From assembly GCA_040255445.1 (NCBI GenBank), contig JBDZUZ010000003.1, positions 1-64,000 on the forward strand: DNA of 64,000 nucleotides, in the 5' to 3' direction. The position numbers and the translations under genes were made by a program. Under the pieces are notes generated by a model. The model did no database searches. It had not been told where the DNA came from and worked only from the letters and a program-made list of their open reading frames with translations. This DNA comes from JBDZUZ01 sp040255445 (GTDB lineage Bacteria > Planctomycetota > Phycisphaerae > Phycisphaerales > UBA1924). Positions 36,578 through 45,950 of this stretch are shown here, piece by piece (position 1 is the stretch's first letter; every line of letters starts with the position of its first letter).

Positions 36578-38179
36578 ATGGCGAAGAAGTCAGAGAACGG
36601 CCGGCTCGCGGTAGTCTTCGGCGATCAACTCGATCCCGATGCGGCCCTGATCAAAGGGCTCAGGAAGGGCGACAACGTCCTGATGATGGAAGTGGTGGAG
36701 GAGTCACAGCACGTCCCCAGCCATATCCAGCGGACCGTCATGTTCCTCTCCGCCATGCGTCACTTCGCCGCGGACCTGCGGGACACGCACCAGGACAAGG
36801 GCGTCGAGGTCCGGTACATCGAGCTGGATGCGAAGGGCAACACGGGCTCCTTCGCCACCGAGATCGAGCGGGCCGCGAAGGACCTCAAGCCCTCCTCGAT
36901 CGTCTGCACCGAGCCCGGCGAGTGGCGCGTGCTCGAGATGATCGAGGATGTCGCCGACTCGCTGAAACTCGAACTCGAAGTGCTCCCCGATGAGCACTTC
37001 ATGACCACCCGTGAAGAATTCGCCAAGTGGGCCGACGGCCGCAAGTCGCTCACGATGGAGTACTTCTACCGCGAGCAGCGCAAGAAGACCGGCTACCTGA
37101 TGACGAAGAAGGGCGACCCGGTCGGCGGCGACTGGAATCTCGACAAGGAGAACCGCGAGACCTTCGGCAAGGACGGCCCGGGAAAGGTGCCGGCGCCGAA
37201 ACGGTTCCCGATGGACGACATCACCAAGGCCGTCGTCAATGCGGTCAGGAAGAAGCTCCCGGATCTGCCCGGTGAACTCGACGACACCGAGGACTTCCGC
37301 TGGCCCGTGACCCGCAAGGAAGCTCTCGCCGCGCTCAAGGATTTCATCAAGAACCGTCTCGAGAAGTTCGGCCCGTTCGAGGATGCAATGTGGACCGGTG
37401 AGCCCGTCCTCTACCACTCGCTGATCTCGCCCGCGATCAATCTCAAACTCCTCAACCCCCGCGAGTGCTGCGAGAAGGCGCTCGCGGCCTATAACGAAGG
37501 CGATGCCCCGCTCCAGTCCGTCGAAGGCTTCGTCCGCCAGCTCATCGGCTGGCGAGAGTTCATCCGCGGCGTGTACTGGTTCGAAGGCCCCGGCTACGGC
37601 AAGCGCAACTCGCTCGAGGCCGGGGGCAAACTCCCCGAGTTCTACTGGACCGGCGAGATCGACATGGCCTGCCTCAGAGAGACCATCGGCCAGGTCCTCG
37701 AGACCGGCCACAACCACCACATCCCCCGCCTGATGGTCATGGGCAACTTCGCCCTCCTCGCCGGCGTCCACCCCCGCGCCATCACCGACTGGTACCTGGG
37801 CATGTTCGTCGACGGCATCGACTGGGTCACCACGCCCAACACACTGGGCATGGTCATGCACGCCGACGGCCGCGATGGGCTGGGCAAGGGCGTCACCGGC
37901 CTCGTCGGCACCAAGCCGTACGCGGCGAGCGGCCAGTACATCAAGCGGATGAGCAACTTCTGCACCAACTGCCGCTACGACCCGGGCAAGAAGACCGGCG
38001 ATGAGGCCTGCCCTTTCTCCGTCCTCTACTGGGACTTCCTGATCCGCCACCAGGACGACTTCAAGGACAATCAGCGGATGGCGATGATCCTCAAGAACGT
38101 CGACCGCATGAAGCCCGAGCAGCGGGCGGAGTTGACCCGCGACGGGAAGCGGCTCCGCAAAGAGCTCGGCATCGAGTGA
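36578..38179 (+). CDS. Fe-S cryptochrome/photolyase-related protein (FeS-BCP, (6-4) type)
   Basis: This is a 533-residue protein of the prokaryotic (6-4)-photolyase/cryptochrome-related family (PhrB-like), flavoproteins that repair or sense UV and blue light. The N-terminus AVVFGDQLDP is the family opening. GHNHHIPRLMVMGNFALL and DWVTTPNTLGMVMHADG line the FAD pocket. The four cluster cysteines are in place: Cys365, Cys462, Cys465 and Cys478 (NFCTNCRYDP...ACPF). The length is normal. Followed by a long inverted repeat and the LemA gene. Repair versus signalling function cannot be told from sequence. Confidence 0.92.
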   Translation: MAKKSENGRLAVVFGDQLDPDAALIKGLRKGDNVLMMEVVEESQHVPSHIQRTVMFLSAMRHFAADLRDTHQDKGVEVRYIELDAKGNTGSFATEIERAAKDLKPSSIVCTEPGEWRVLEMIEDVADSLKLELEVLPDEHFMTTREEFAKWADGRKSLTMEYFYREQRKKTGYLMTKKGDPVGGDWNLDKENRETFGKDGPGKVPAPKRFPMDDITKAVVNAVRKKLPDLPGELDDTEDFRWPVTRKEALAALKDFIKNRLEKFGPFEDAMWTGEPVLYHSLISPAINLKLLNPRECCEKALAAYNEGDAPLQSVEGFVRQLIGWREFIRGVYWFEGPGYGKRNSLEAGGKLPEFYWTGEIDMACLRETIGQVLETGHNHHIPRLMVMGNFALLAGVHPRAITDWYLGMFVDGIDWVTTPNTLGMVMHADGRDGLGKGVTGLVGTKPYAASGQYIKRMSNFCTNCRYDPGKKTGDEACPFSVLYWDFLIRHQDDFKDNQRMAMILKNVDRMKPEQRAELTRDGKRLRKELGIE

Positions 38180-38185
38180 CCTCGC

Positions 38186-38299
38186 CTCGATGCCTTGATC
38201 CCCCGTGCCTCGATGCCTTCCGATCATTCAAACCCGCTCGGCGCCCAGAGGGGTGTCGCGCCGGAAAGGCATCAAGGCACGGGGCACCGAGGCATCAAG
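38186..38299. repeat. Long imperfect inverted repeat between photolyase and lemA
   Basis: Arm 1 (38186-38221) and arm 2 (38263-38299) pair over about 36 bases with five mismatches and one gap. Both are built from the unit TGCCTYGRTGCC. It starts 7 bases after the photolyase stop and ends 38 bases before the LemA start. A very stable hairpin with a 41-base loop would form. No U-run follows, so a simple terminator is uncertain. Confidence 0.75.
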
Positions 38300-38336
38300 T
38301 CTGCGGCCCCGCATCACCCGCGATATCCTCCCTCCC

Positions 38337-38930
38337 ATGAGGGTCGGGCCCGAAATCCTGGTGCTGGTCGCCGCGGCGGTGCTCATCCCGCTGGTCTGGC
38401 TGATCGCCGTCTACAACCGCTTCGTCCGGCTCCGCCAGCACATGCGCGAGAGCTGGGCCGACATCTCCGTCGAGCTCAAACGCCGCCACGACCTCATTCC
38501 CTCCCTTGTCGAGACCGTCCGTGGCTACGCGGCCCACGAGAAGGCCGTGCTCGAGCGGGTCGTGGAACTCCGCAACGTCGCCGATGCCAAGCACACGACG
38601 GCGGCGTCGCAGGGGCACGACGAGACGCAACTGATGCGCGAGGTCAAACGTCTCTTCGCCGTGGTCGAGGCCTACCCCCAGCTCAAGGCCGACCGCAACT
38701 TCCTACAGCTTCAGGAAGAACTCGCTCTCACCGAGGACCGCATCGCCGCCGCCCGCCGCTTCTTCAACGCCAACGTTCGCGACTTCAACCGCCTCTGCGA
38801 GGCGTTTCCCACGAACCTCGTCGCGGGCATGTTCTCCTTCAAGCCCGAGTCGTTCTTCACGCTCGACAGCGATGCCGAGCGGGTCGTGCCGCGGGTCGAT
38901 CTTTCGCTGACTCAGCCCGGCGTCGTCTGA
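38337..38930 (+). CDS. LemA-family protein
   Basis: This is a 197-residue protein with an N-terminal membrane anchor (EILVLVAAAVLIPLVWLIAVYNRFV) and a helical domain. Motifs: WADISVELKRRHDLIPSLVETVRGYAAHEK, YPQLKADRNFLQLQEELALTEDRIAAARRFFN and AFPTNLVAGMF. All are typical of LemA. Family members are membrane-anchored helical proteins of uncertain role. ATG 38337 is the family-like start. It follows the inverted repeat. Confidence 0.92.
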   Translation: MRVGPEILVLVAAAVLIPLVWLIAVYNRFVRLRQHMRESWADISVELKRRHDLIPSLVETVRGYAAHEKAVLERVVELRNVADAKHTTAASQGHDETQLMREVKRLFAVVEAYPQLKADRNFLQLQEELALTEDRIAAARRFFNANVRDFNRLCEAFPTNLVAGMFSFKPESFFTLDSDAERVVPRVDLSLTQPGVV

Positions 38931-38981
38931 CGCCCGCGGCCCATCCGGCCCGTGCCGCACGGCGCCGCGGCACACTCGGGC

Positions 38982-39710
38982 TTACCGCTCAAACCGCACG
39001 GTGTTCCGCAGCACCCCGATCGAGCCGATCTCCACCTCGACGACATCGCCATCCTTCAGCCACACCGGCGGGTTGCGTGCCATCCCCACGCCGCTGGGCG
39101 TCCCGGTCATGATCACCGTCCCCGGCACCAGCGTCGTGCCGCGGCTGAGGTCCGCGATCAGAGTCGCCACCGAAAACATCATGTCCGCGGTCGTCCCATC
39201 CTGCATCACCTTGCCGTTCACGCGACACACCACCCGCAGGTCCTGCGGGTTCTTGACCGCGCTCGGCGGCACGATCTCCGGCCCCAGCGGACAGAACGTA
39301 TCGAAGCTCTTGCCGCGGCAGAACTGCCCTCCAGACCCCTCCTTCTGCCACCACCGCGCTGAGACATCGTTCCCGCAGGTGTACCCCAGCACGCACCGCA
39401 GCGCATCGGCCTCCGAGACATCCCGCACCGGGCTGCCGTCCGGGCACTCGCCGATGATCACCGCAAGTTCCGCCTCGAAGTCCACCTGCTCCCGGTCCTG
39501 GCAGACCTTCGGCACCACGATGTCCTCGCCGTCGAACGCGATCGAACCGACCGACTTGTGGAAGACCATCGGCCGCGTCGGCACCGCCGCGGCCTGCTCC
39601 TTGGCGTGCTCGGCGTAGTTGCGGCCGATCCCGATGATCTGGCGGATCGGGAGGTCCTCGACCGGGGAGAGTCGAACGGAAACCAGGCTGCGGGAGCGGG
39701 TCAGGCGCAT
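38982..39710 (-). CDS. Fumarylacetoacetate hydrolase-family enzyme
   Basis: This is a 242-residue enzyme of the FAH family (fumarylacetoacetase, acylpyruvase, 2-hydroxymuconate-type isomerases). Motifs: IIGIGRNYAEHAKE, FHKSVGSI, DFEAELAVIIG (metal Glu-x-Glu), YTCGNDVSAR, KSFDTFCPLGPEIV, GTVIMTGTPSGVGMARNPPVWLKDGD. The substrate is not determined. The compact length fits the acylpyruvase/isomerase branch rather than true fumarylacetoacetase. Start ATG 39710. Confidence 0.88.
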   Translation of the reverse strand: MRLTRSRSLVSVRLSPVEDLPIRQIIGIGRNYAEHAKEQAAAVPTRPMVFHKSVGSIAFDGEDIVVPKVCQDREQVDFEAELAVIIGECPDGSPVRDVSEADALRCVLGYTCGNDVSARWWQKEGSGGQFCRGKSFDTFCPLGPEIVPPSAVKNPQDLRVVCRVNGKVMQDGTTADMMFSVATLIADLSRGTTLVPGTVIMTGTPSGVGMARNPPVWLKDGDVVEVEIGSIGVLRNTVRFER

Positions 39711-39915
39711 GGCCCAGTGTACTTGGGCCGTCCGTGGCTCGGCTGCGGCCGCCCATTCATGGATGACCGCGTGCGGGGGCTGATTGGGTGTTGGTCCCTA
39801 GACTCTCAGCCATCAGGTGGCGGGCCCGGGCCGCCGCCCCCGAACCCGACCAAGTGCTCCGGATTTCCGGGACTCCGAGAGCTGTCGGGCCGCGAAGCAA
39901 CCCACGGAGGTCTGT

Positions 39916-41376
39916 TTGCCGTCGCACTCCAATCGGAGGCTCTCGAATGTCGGTGCGGTCGCCGTCCTTGCCGCGGCGGTGTGCTGCTGCGCAAACGGCT
40001 GCCGTAACCCGGCAAAGGAGTCCTGGTCACCGGTGGAGGAGATGCCCGCATCGTTCGCGGCCACCGGAACCATCGAGGCGGGGGACCAGTGGTGGCATGC
40101 CTTCGAGAGCCCCGGCCTGAACCGGGCGGTCGAGGTTGCGCTGACGGACAACTTCGATCTTCTCGCCACCTGGGATCGGCTCGCCCAGGCGGAAGCGATC
40201 GCCCGGCGGGAGGGGGCCGAGCTCTACCCCCGGATCGATGGACAGGCCGAGGCCGCGCGTTCGCGCGGCGCCTCGGGCAACTACACCAACGCCTTCAGCG
40301 TCGGCCTGGTCGCGGGATACGAGGTCGACCTCTGGGGCCGGGTGCGTTCGTTGACGCGGGCGGCTCTGATCGATGTCGATGCGAGCGCGGCCGATGTGCA
40401 GACCGCGGCACTGACACTCGCCGCGGCGGTTGTCGAGACCTGGAACCGCCTGGGCGCTGCGGATGAGGAGATCCGGCTCCTGCAGGCGCAGATCGAGACC
40501 AATCGACAGGTCCTCGAACTGGTCACCGAACGCTTCCGCCAGGGCGTGGTCCAGGCGGCCGATGTGCTGCGGCAGCGCCAACTCGTCGAACAGACCGAGG
40601 GTCTGCTCCGGCTGGCCGAGCAGCGGCGCGATGTGCTGCGGCACCAGCTCGCGGTCCTCATGGGCCGCCCGCCGCGGAGCGAACTCTCCGCGCTCGGTTT
40701 CCGCATCGAAGATGCGACGCTGGCGATGCCCGGCGAACTGCCGCGGACCGGTGTGCCCAGCGAGGTGCTGCAGCGTCGCCCCGATGTGCGCTCGGCCGAG
40801 CTGGGTGTGATCGCGCAGGATGAACGGGTCTGGGCAGCGGTCGCGGCCCGCTACCCGCGCCTGTCGCTCGCGGCGACCGTGTCGACCGGCGGCCCCCGCA
40901 TCGAAGATGTCTTCCGCGACTTCGCCGCATCGATCGCCGCGGGGCTCACAGCGCCCGTCTTCGATGGCGGGGAACTCCGCGCCGAGGCGGACCGCAACCG
41001 CGCCCTGCTCTCCGAGCGTGTGCGGGCCTATGGCGCTGCGGTCTTGCGGGCGCTGCAGGAGGTCGAGGATGCGATCGTTTCGGAGATCAGCCAGCGAGCG
41101 TACCTCGCGAGTCTCGAGCGGCAGCTCGAACTGGCGGCGGGCGTAATCGATCGAACGCGGGCGAGCTACCTGAACGGTCAGCTCGACTACCTGCGCGTGC
41201 TCGATGCACTGACCTCGCGGCAAAGCCTCGAAAGAACCTACCTGGATGCACGCTTGGAGCTGATGCTGCAACGGATCCGGCTCCACCGCGCGATCGCGGG
41301 CCCGCTCGAACTCGAGCGCCCCGCTCTGGCGGGGATCCGGCGTGATGCGGCGGACACGGAACCCGCGGCGAACTGA
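39916..41376 (+). CDS. RND efflux outer-membrane factor (NodT/OprM-like lipoprotein)
   Basis: This is a 486-residue outer-membrane channel of the TolC/OprM lipoprotein family. N-terminal lipoprotein signal (VGAVAVLAAAVCC, several candidate lipobox Cys). Family motifs: WWHAFESPGLNRAVEVALTDNFDLLATWDRL, YEVDLWGRVRSLTRAA, LLQAQIETNRQVLELVTERFRQG, VLQRRPDVRSAELGVIAQDERV and QLDYLRVLDALTSRQSLERTYLDARLELMLQRI. A TTG at 39916 with ACGGAGG 5 bases upstream gives the best start. It is 9 bases before the adaptor gene, in one operon with the RND pump. Confidence 0.88.
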   Translation: MPSHSNRRLSNVGAVAVLAAAVCCCANGCRNPAKESWSPVEEMPASFAATGTIEAGDQWWHAFESPGLNRAVEVALTDNFDLLATWDRLAQAEAIARREGAELYPRIDGQAEAARSRGASGNYTNAFSVGLVAGYEVDLWGRVRSLTRAALIDVDASAADVQTAALTLAAAVVETWNRLGAADEEIRLLQAQIETNRQVLELVTERFRQGVVQAADVLRQRQLVEQTEGLLRLAEQRRDVLRHQLAVLMGRPPRSELSALGFRIEDATLAMPGELPRTGVPSEVLQRRPDVRSAELGVIAQDERVWAAVAARYPRLSLAATVSTGGPRIEDVFRDFAASIAAGLTAPVFDGGELRAEADRNRALLSERVRAYGAAVLRALQEVEDAIVSEISQRAYLASLERQLELAAGVIDRTRASYLNGQLDYLRVLDALTSRQSLERTYLDARLELMLQRIRLHRAIAGPLELERPALAGIRRDAADTEPAAN

Positions 41377-41385
41377 ATCGGCACG

Positions 41386-42792
41386 ATGCGAGACGACGAC
41401 ATGACGACAACGCTCGTTGAAGGCGATGAAACGGCGGTGGGAGCCAGGCCCGGCAGGCCTGCGCGCGATGCGGACGCCGATACCGAGACGACCGACCGCC
41501 CGAATCGACTCCGGCCCGCGCGTATGCTCTGGCTCGCACTGACCCGCGTCGGCGTGCCGCTCGCCATCATCGCCCTCGCCGTGTACATCACAGTCCAGTT
41601 GCTGGCGACGGCGCCCGAGCCCGCCCGCACGGACCGGGCGCGGCAGGCCGCGCTCGTCGAGATCGTGCCGATCACCCTGCTCCCCGAGCGTGTCACAATC
41701 GAGGCGATGGGCGTGGTGACGGCGGCCCGCAGTGTCGAGGTCAAGCCGCAGGTGCCGGGCCGCATCGAGTGGGTCAGCCCCCGGCTCGCGCCCGGCGCGG
41801 CCTTCGAGGCCGGCGAACCCATCGTCCGCATCGAGCGTGCCGACTTCGAGCTCGCGGTCCGGCAACGCGAGAGCGAGGTCCGCGTTGCCGCCGCGGCGGT
41901 GATCGAGGCACGGCGGCGGATGACGCTGGCAGAGACCGCCCTCAGGTTGGAGGAGGGCAATCAACGCGTCGCCCAGCGCGAATTCGAGCTCCTCGGCGAG
42001 GATGTCGGCGACAACCGCGCCCTGGTGCTCCGCGAACCGCAGCTCGCCGCGGCCCGCGCCGAGGTGGACGCGGCCGAGGCCGCCATCGAATCCGCCGAGG
42101 CCGCGCTCGAAGCCGCCCGGGCGGATCTGGAGAATGCACGCCTCGATCTCACCCGCACCGAGGTGGTTGCCCCGTTCGACGCGATCGTCAACCAGAAGAT
42201 CGCCGACCTGGGCGACTATGTGGGGACATCCACCTCCCTCGTTCACCTGCTCGGCACCGACACCGCGTGGATCGAACTCTCCGTCCCCGAACGCGACCTG
42301 CTCTGGATCGACATGCCCGGCCCCGACGGCCGCGGCGGCTCGACCGTCGAGATCCGCAACTCCGCCGCGTGGGGCGACGGCCGCACTCGCACGGGCCGCG
42401 TGCTGCGCCGATTCCCGACCGTCGATGCGGCGGGCCGGATGGCGAAGCTGCTCGTCGAGGTCGAGGATCCCTTCGCGGTCGAGGCTGATGACACACCGCC
42501 GCTGCTGGTGGGTACGTATGTCCGCTCGCAGATCGAGGGCGTGCCGCCCGACCGAGGCGTGCTGATCCCGCGGTCCTGGGTGCGCGACGGCGATGTTGTC
42601 TGGGTCATGGATGCCGAAGACCGCCTGAGCATCCGTCGCATCCAGGTCGGCTACCGCGGCTCCGAAACGGTCGTGGTCACCGATGGCCTGGCGCTGGGCG
42701 AGCGGGTCGTGGTCAGCGCGCTCGGCATCGCGATCGACGGGATGCCGCTGCGGACCGGGGATCAGCCCGCCGTCGAGGAGAGCGGTTCATGA
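41386..42792 (+). CDS. RND efflux membrane-fusion (adaptor) subunit
   Basis: This is a 468-residue periplasmic adaptor of an RND efflux system. It has a cytoplasmic N-terminus, one membrane anchor (about residues 52-73), the lipoyl/hairpin regions (VVTAARSVEVKPQVPGRIEWV, a long alanine-rich coiled coil about 165-250), a beta-barrel (LTRTEVVAPFDAIVNQKIADLGDYVGTS) and a C-terminal membrane-proximal domain. The N-terminal 45 residues are unusually acidic and Asp/Glu/Thr-rich for an adaptor. The stop overlaps the pump start (ATGA), coupling the two. Substrates unknown. Confidence 0.9.
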   Translation: MRDDDMTTTLVEGDETAVGARPGRPARDADADTETTDRPNRLRPARMLWLALTRVGVPLAIIALAVYITVQLLATAPEPARTDRARQAALVEIVPITLLPERVTIEAMGVVTAARSVEVKPQVPGRIEWVSPRLAPGAAFEAGEPIVRIERADFELAVRQRESEVRVAAAAVIEARRRMTLAETALRLEEGNQRVAQREFELLGEDVGDNRALVLREPQLAAARAEVDAAEAAIESAEAALEAARADLENARLDLTRTEVVAPFDAIVNQKIADLGDYVGTSTSLVHLLGTDTAWIELSVPERDLLWIDMPGPDGRGGSTVEIRNSAAWGDGRTRTGRVLRRFPTVDAAGRMAKLLVEVEDPFAVEADDTPPLLVGTYVRSQIEGVPPDRGVLIPRSWVRDGDVVWVMDAEDRLSIRRIQVGYRGSETVVVTDGLALGERVVVSALGIAIDGMPLRTGDQPAVEESGS

Positions 42793-45700
42793 GGCGCGCC
42801 CGCAACCTTCCCGAGGGCGGCGGGAGCGTCGGGTGGATGGTCCGCAACGGCGTGACCCCCAACATCCTGATGCTCGCGCTCGTGCTGGGCGGGCTTTTCA
42901 TCGCGACGCGGATCAAGCAGGAAGTCTTCCCCGAGTTCGTGATCGACGAGGTCAACGTCACGGTCGCCTACCCCGGCGCGAGCCCCGAGGAAGTCGAGCA
43001 AGGCATCGTCCTGGTCATCGAAGAGGCGATCCGCAGCGTCGAGAATGTCAAGGAGGTCCGCGCCACCGCCTCCGAGGGCTCCGGCCGCGTCACGGCCGAA
43101 CTGATCGAGGGGAGCGACCGGCAGAAGGCGTATCAGGACATTCAGCAGGAAGTCGCCCGGATCGACACCTTCCCCGACGACGCCGAGGAGCCCGAGGTCA
43201 CGTTGAATGTCCGTCGCCGCGATGTGCTCGAGGTCGAGGTCTACGGCGGCGTCGATGAGTGGACACTGCGCGCTGCGGCGGAGCACGTCCGCGACATGCT
43301 CCTGCAGCACCCCGCGATCTCGCAGGTCGACTTCGAGGGAGCCCGCGATTACGAGATCATCGTCGAAGTGCCCGAGCACCAGCTCCGCCGCTTCGGGCTG
43401 ACGATCCGCGATGTCGCCGACAAGATCGCCCGCACGGCCGTCGAGGTGCCCGCCGGCAAGATCGAGACCCGCGGCGGCGAGATCCTGCTCCGCGTGACCG
43501 AGCGTCGCGACTACGCGGCCCAGTACCAGCGCGTCCCCATCGTGACCAACCCCGATGGCTCCGCCGTGCTCCTGGAGGACATCGCGACGATCCGCGAGGG
43601 CTTTGAAGACACCGACGAGCAGGCCACCTTCAACAACCAGCGCCGCATCGGGCTCGAGGTCTACCGCATCGGCGATGAAACGCCCATCGAGGTCGCCGAG
43701 GCCGCACGCGAGGTCATCGCCGCGGCGGTCGAGGAACTGCCCCCGGGGATCGACCTCAAGATCGTCAGCGACCGCTCCGACATCTACAAGCAGCGGCTGG
43801 AACTGCTCCTCAAGAACGCGTTCTTCGGCCTGATCCTCGTCCTCGCGCTGCTCACGCTCTTCCTCGAGTTCAAGCTCGCCTTCTGGGTCACGATGGGGAT
43901 CCCCATCTCGTTCCTGGGCGGCATGCTCTTCCTGCCCATCTTCGATGTCTCGATCAACATGATCTCGATGTTCGCGTTCATCATCGCGCTGGGCATCGTG
44001 GTCGACGATGCGATCGTGGCGGGCGAGAACATCTTCGAGTACCGCCAACGCGGCATGAGCCTCGCCGAGGCCTCGATCAAGGGCGCCCGCGATGTGCTCG
44101 TGCCGGTGACCTTCTCGATCCTCACCAACATCATCGCGTTCCTGCCCCTGCTCCTGATCCCGGGGCAGATGGGCATGATGTGGCGGGTGGTTCCCATAGT
44201 CGTCTGCTCGGTCTTCATCATCTCGCTGGTCGAGGCGATCTGGATCCTGCCGGCCCACCTGGCGCATGTCGACACCGAGCACCAGAAGGGCCTGGGCGCG
44301 GTGCTGCACCGCTGGCAGCAGGCCTTCAGCCGCTGGTTCTCGAGGACCGTCGAGCGGATCTACGGCCCTGTGCTCCGCGCCTGTCTCACCCACCGCGCCA
44401 TCACGCTCGCCGCGGGGTTCTCGATCCTCGCCGTCACGCTCGCCTATATCGGCTCGGGCCGCCTGGGCTTCGTGCTCATGCCCAAGGTCGAGTCCGATGT
44501 CTCCGTCGTCACCGCGATGCTCCCCCTGGGCACGCCCCTCGACCGAGCTAAAGCCGTCGAGAAGCAGCTGATCACCGCCGCGGAGGCAATCGTCGCCGAG
44601 AACGGCGGCGACAAGCTCTCGATCGGCATTTCCGGATCGGTCGAGGAGAACGAAGTCCAGGCCCGCGTCTACCTCACCGAGCCCAAGGTCCGGCCGATCA
44701 CCACAACGCAGCTCACGCAACTGTGGCGCGATCGCGTCGGCCCGATCACCGATGCCCAGTCCGTCCGCTTCGAGTCCGACCGCGGCGGCCCCGGCGGCGG
44801 GCCCGGGCTCACTGTCGAACTCAGCCACCGCAACATCGCCACGCTCGACCGAGCCAGCGCAACGCTCGCCCAGCGGCTGCTCGAATACAGCGCGATCTCC
44901 GATGTCGACGACGGCTACACCCCCGGCAAGCGGCAGGTGAGCTTCCGCATCCTCCCCGAGTCCGAGAGCCTCGGCCTTACCGCGAGCGATGTGTCCTCGC
45001 AGCTCCGCGCTGCGTTCCAGGGCGTCGAGGCGATCAAACAGCAACGCGGCCGCAGCGAGGTCACCGTCCGAGTCCGCCGCCCCGAGGCCGAGCGCATCAG
45101 CGAGTTCGACCTCGAGCAGATGGTGCTCCGCACCCCATCGGGCGGGCAGGTGCCGCTCCTGGATGTCGCCGAGCCGATCGAGGGCCGCGCCTACACCACG
45201 ATCGACCGCCGCGACGGCCGCCGCACCGTGTCGGTCACCGCCGATGTCGATCCCCCCGGCGAAGTCACCCGCATCCAGACCGACCTCGAGACCGCGATCC
45301 TCCCGCAGCTCGCGCGCGACTTCCCCGGTCTCACCTACGGCTTCGAGGGCCGCCAGGCCGACATGCGTGAATCCTTCGACTCGCTCATCCAGGGCCTCGG
45401 GCTCTCGCTGCTGGGCATCTACGTGCTGCTCGCGATCCCCTTCAAGAGCTACGTGCAGCCTGTGATCGTCATGGCGGCGATCCCCTTCGGCATCGTCGGC
45501 GCTGCGCTGGGCCACATGATCATGGGCTACGACCTCTCGATCATCAGCATCATGGGCATCGTCGCACTCGGCGGTGTCGTCGTGAACGACTCGCTCGTGC
45601 TCATCGACTACACCAACAAGCTCCACCGCGATGAAGGCTTCACGCCCTTCGAGGCCGTGAGCAAAGCCGGCATCCGCCGCTTCCGGCCGATCCTGCTCAC

Positions 45701-45950
45701 CACGCTCACAACCTTCGGCGGACTCGCCCCGATGATCTTCGAGACCTCGCGTCAGGCCCGCTTCATGATCCCGATGGCGATCTCGCTCGGCTTCGGCATC
45801 CTCTTCGCCACCGTGCTGATCCTGATCATCGTGCCCGCGATGTACCTGGTGATCGAAGACGGCCGCAACGCCATCGCGCGGTTCCGCACCTGGGTCGGCC
45901 CCGACCAGCGCAGAGACCGCCTCGGCGGCCGCGAGGCCGATGTGGTCTAG
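42789..45950 (+). CDS. RND efflux transporter (inner-membrane pump)
   Basis: This is a 1053-residue RND pump with the usual 12 membrane segments and two large periplasmic loops. The proton-relay pair is present as Asp406-Asp407 in GIVVDDAIVAGENIFEYRQ. Also visible are VEEAIRSVENVKEVRATASEGSG, GMLFLPIFDVSINMISMFAFIIALG, MIMGYDLSIISIMGIVALGGVVVNDSLVLIDY and FRPILLTTLTTFGGLAPM. The sequence resembles the multidrug/hydrophobe-type RND group rather than the heavy-metal type. Its stop overlaps the stop of the converging gene through CTAG. Confidence 0.92.
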   Translation: MRRARNLPEGGGSVGWMVRNGVTPNILMLALVLGGLFIATRIKQEVFPEFVIDEVNVTVAYPGASPEEVEQGIVLVIEEAIRSVENVKEVRATASEGSGRVTAELIEGSDRQKAYQDIQQEVARIDTFPDDAEEPEVTLNVRRRDVLEVEVYGGVDEWTLRAAAEHVRDMLLQHPAISQVDFEGARDYEIIVEVPEHQLRRFGLTIRDVADKIARTAVEVPAGKIETRGGEILLRVTERRDYAAQYQRVPIVTNPDGSAVLLEDIATIREGFEDTDEQATFNNQRRIGLEVYRIGDETPIEVAEAAREVIAAAVEELPPGIDLKIVSDRSDIYKQRLELLLKNAFFGLILVLALLTLFLEFKLAFWVTMGIPISFLGGMLFLPIFDVSINMISMFAFIIALGIVVDDAIVAGENIFEYRQRGMSLAEASIKGARDVLVPVTFSILTNIIAFLPLLLIPGQMGMMWRVVPIVVCSVFIISLVEAIWILPAHLAHVDTEHQKGLGAVLHRWQQAFSRWFSRTVERIYGPVLRACLTHRAITLAAGFSILAVTLAYIGSGRLGFVLMPKVESDVSVVTAMLPLGTPLDRAKAVEKQLITAAEAIVAENGGDKLSIGISGSVEENEVQARVYLTEPKVRPITTTQLTQLWRDRVGPITDAQSVRFESDRGGPGGGPGLTVELSHRNIATLDRASATLAQRLLEYSAISDVDDGYTPGKRQVSFRILPESESLGLTASDVSSQLRAAFQGVEAIKQQRGRSEVTVRVRRPEAERISEFDLEQMVLRTPSGGQVPLLDVAEPIEGRAYTTIDRRDGRRTVSVTADVDPPGEVTRIQTDLETAILPQLARDFPGLTYGFEGRQADMRESFDSLIQGLGLSLLGIYVLLAIPFKSYVQPVIVMAAIPFGIVGAALGHMIMGYDLSIISIMGIVALGGVVVNDSLVLIDYTNKLHRDEGFTPFEAVSKAGIRRFRPILLTTLTTFGGLAPMIFETSRQARFMIPMAISLGFGILFATVLILIIVPAMYLVIEDGRNAIARFRTWVGPDQRRDRLGGREADVV

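Noticed and set aside
42762..45626. 954-codon open frame on the minus strand opposite the RND pump
   Set aside because: Asp/Glu/His/Arg-rich antisense shadow of a clear RND gene with catalytic Asp pair.
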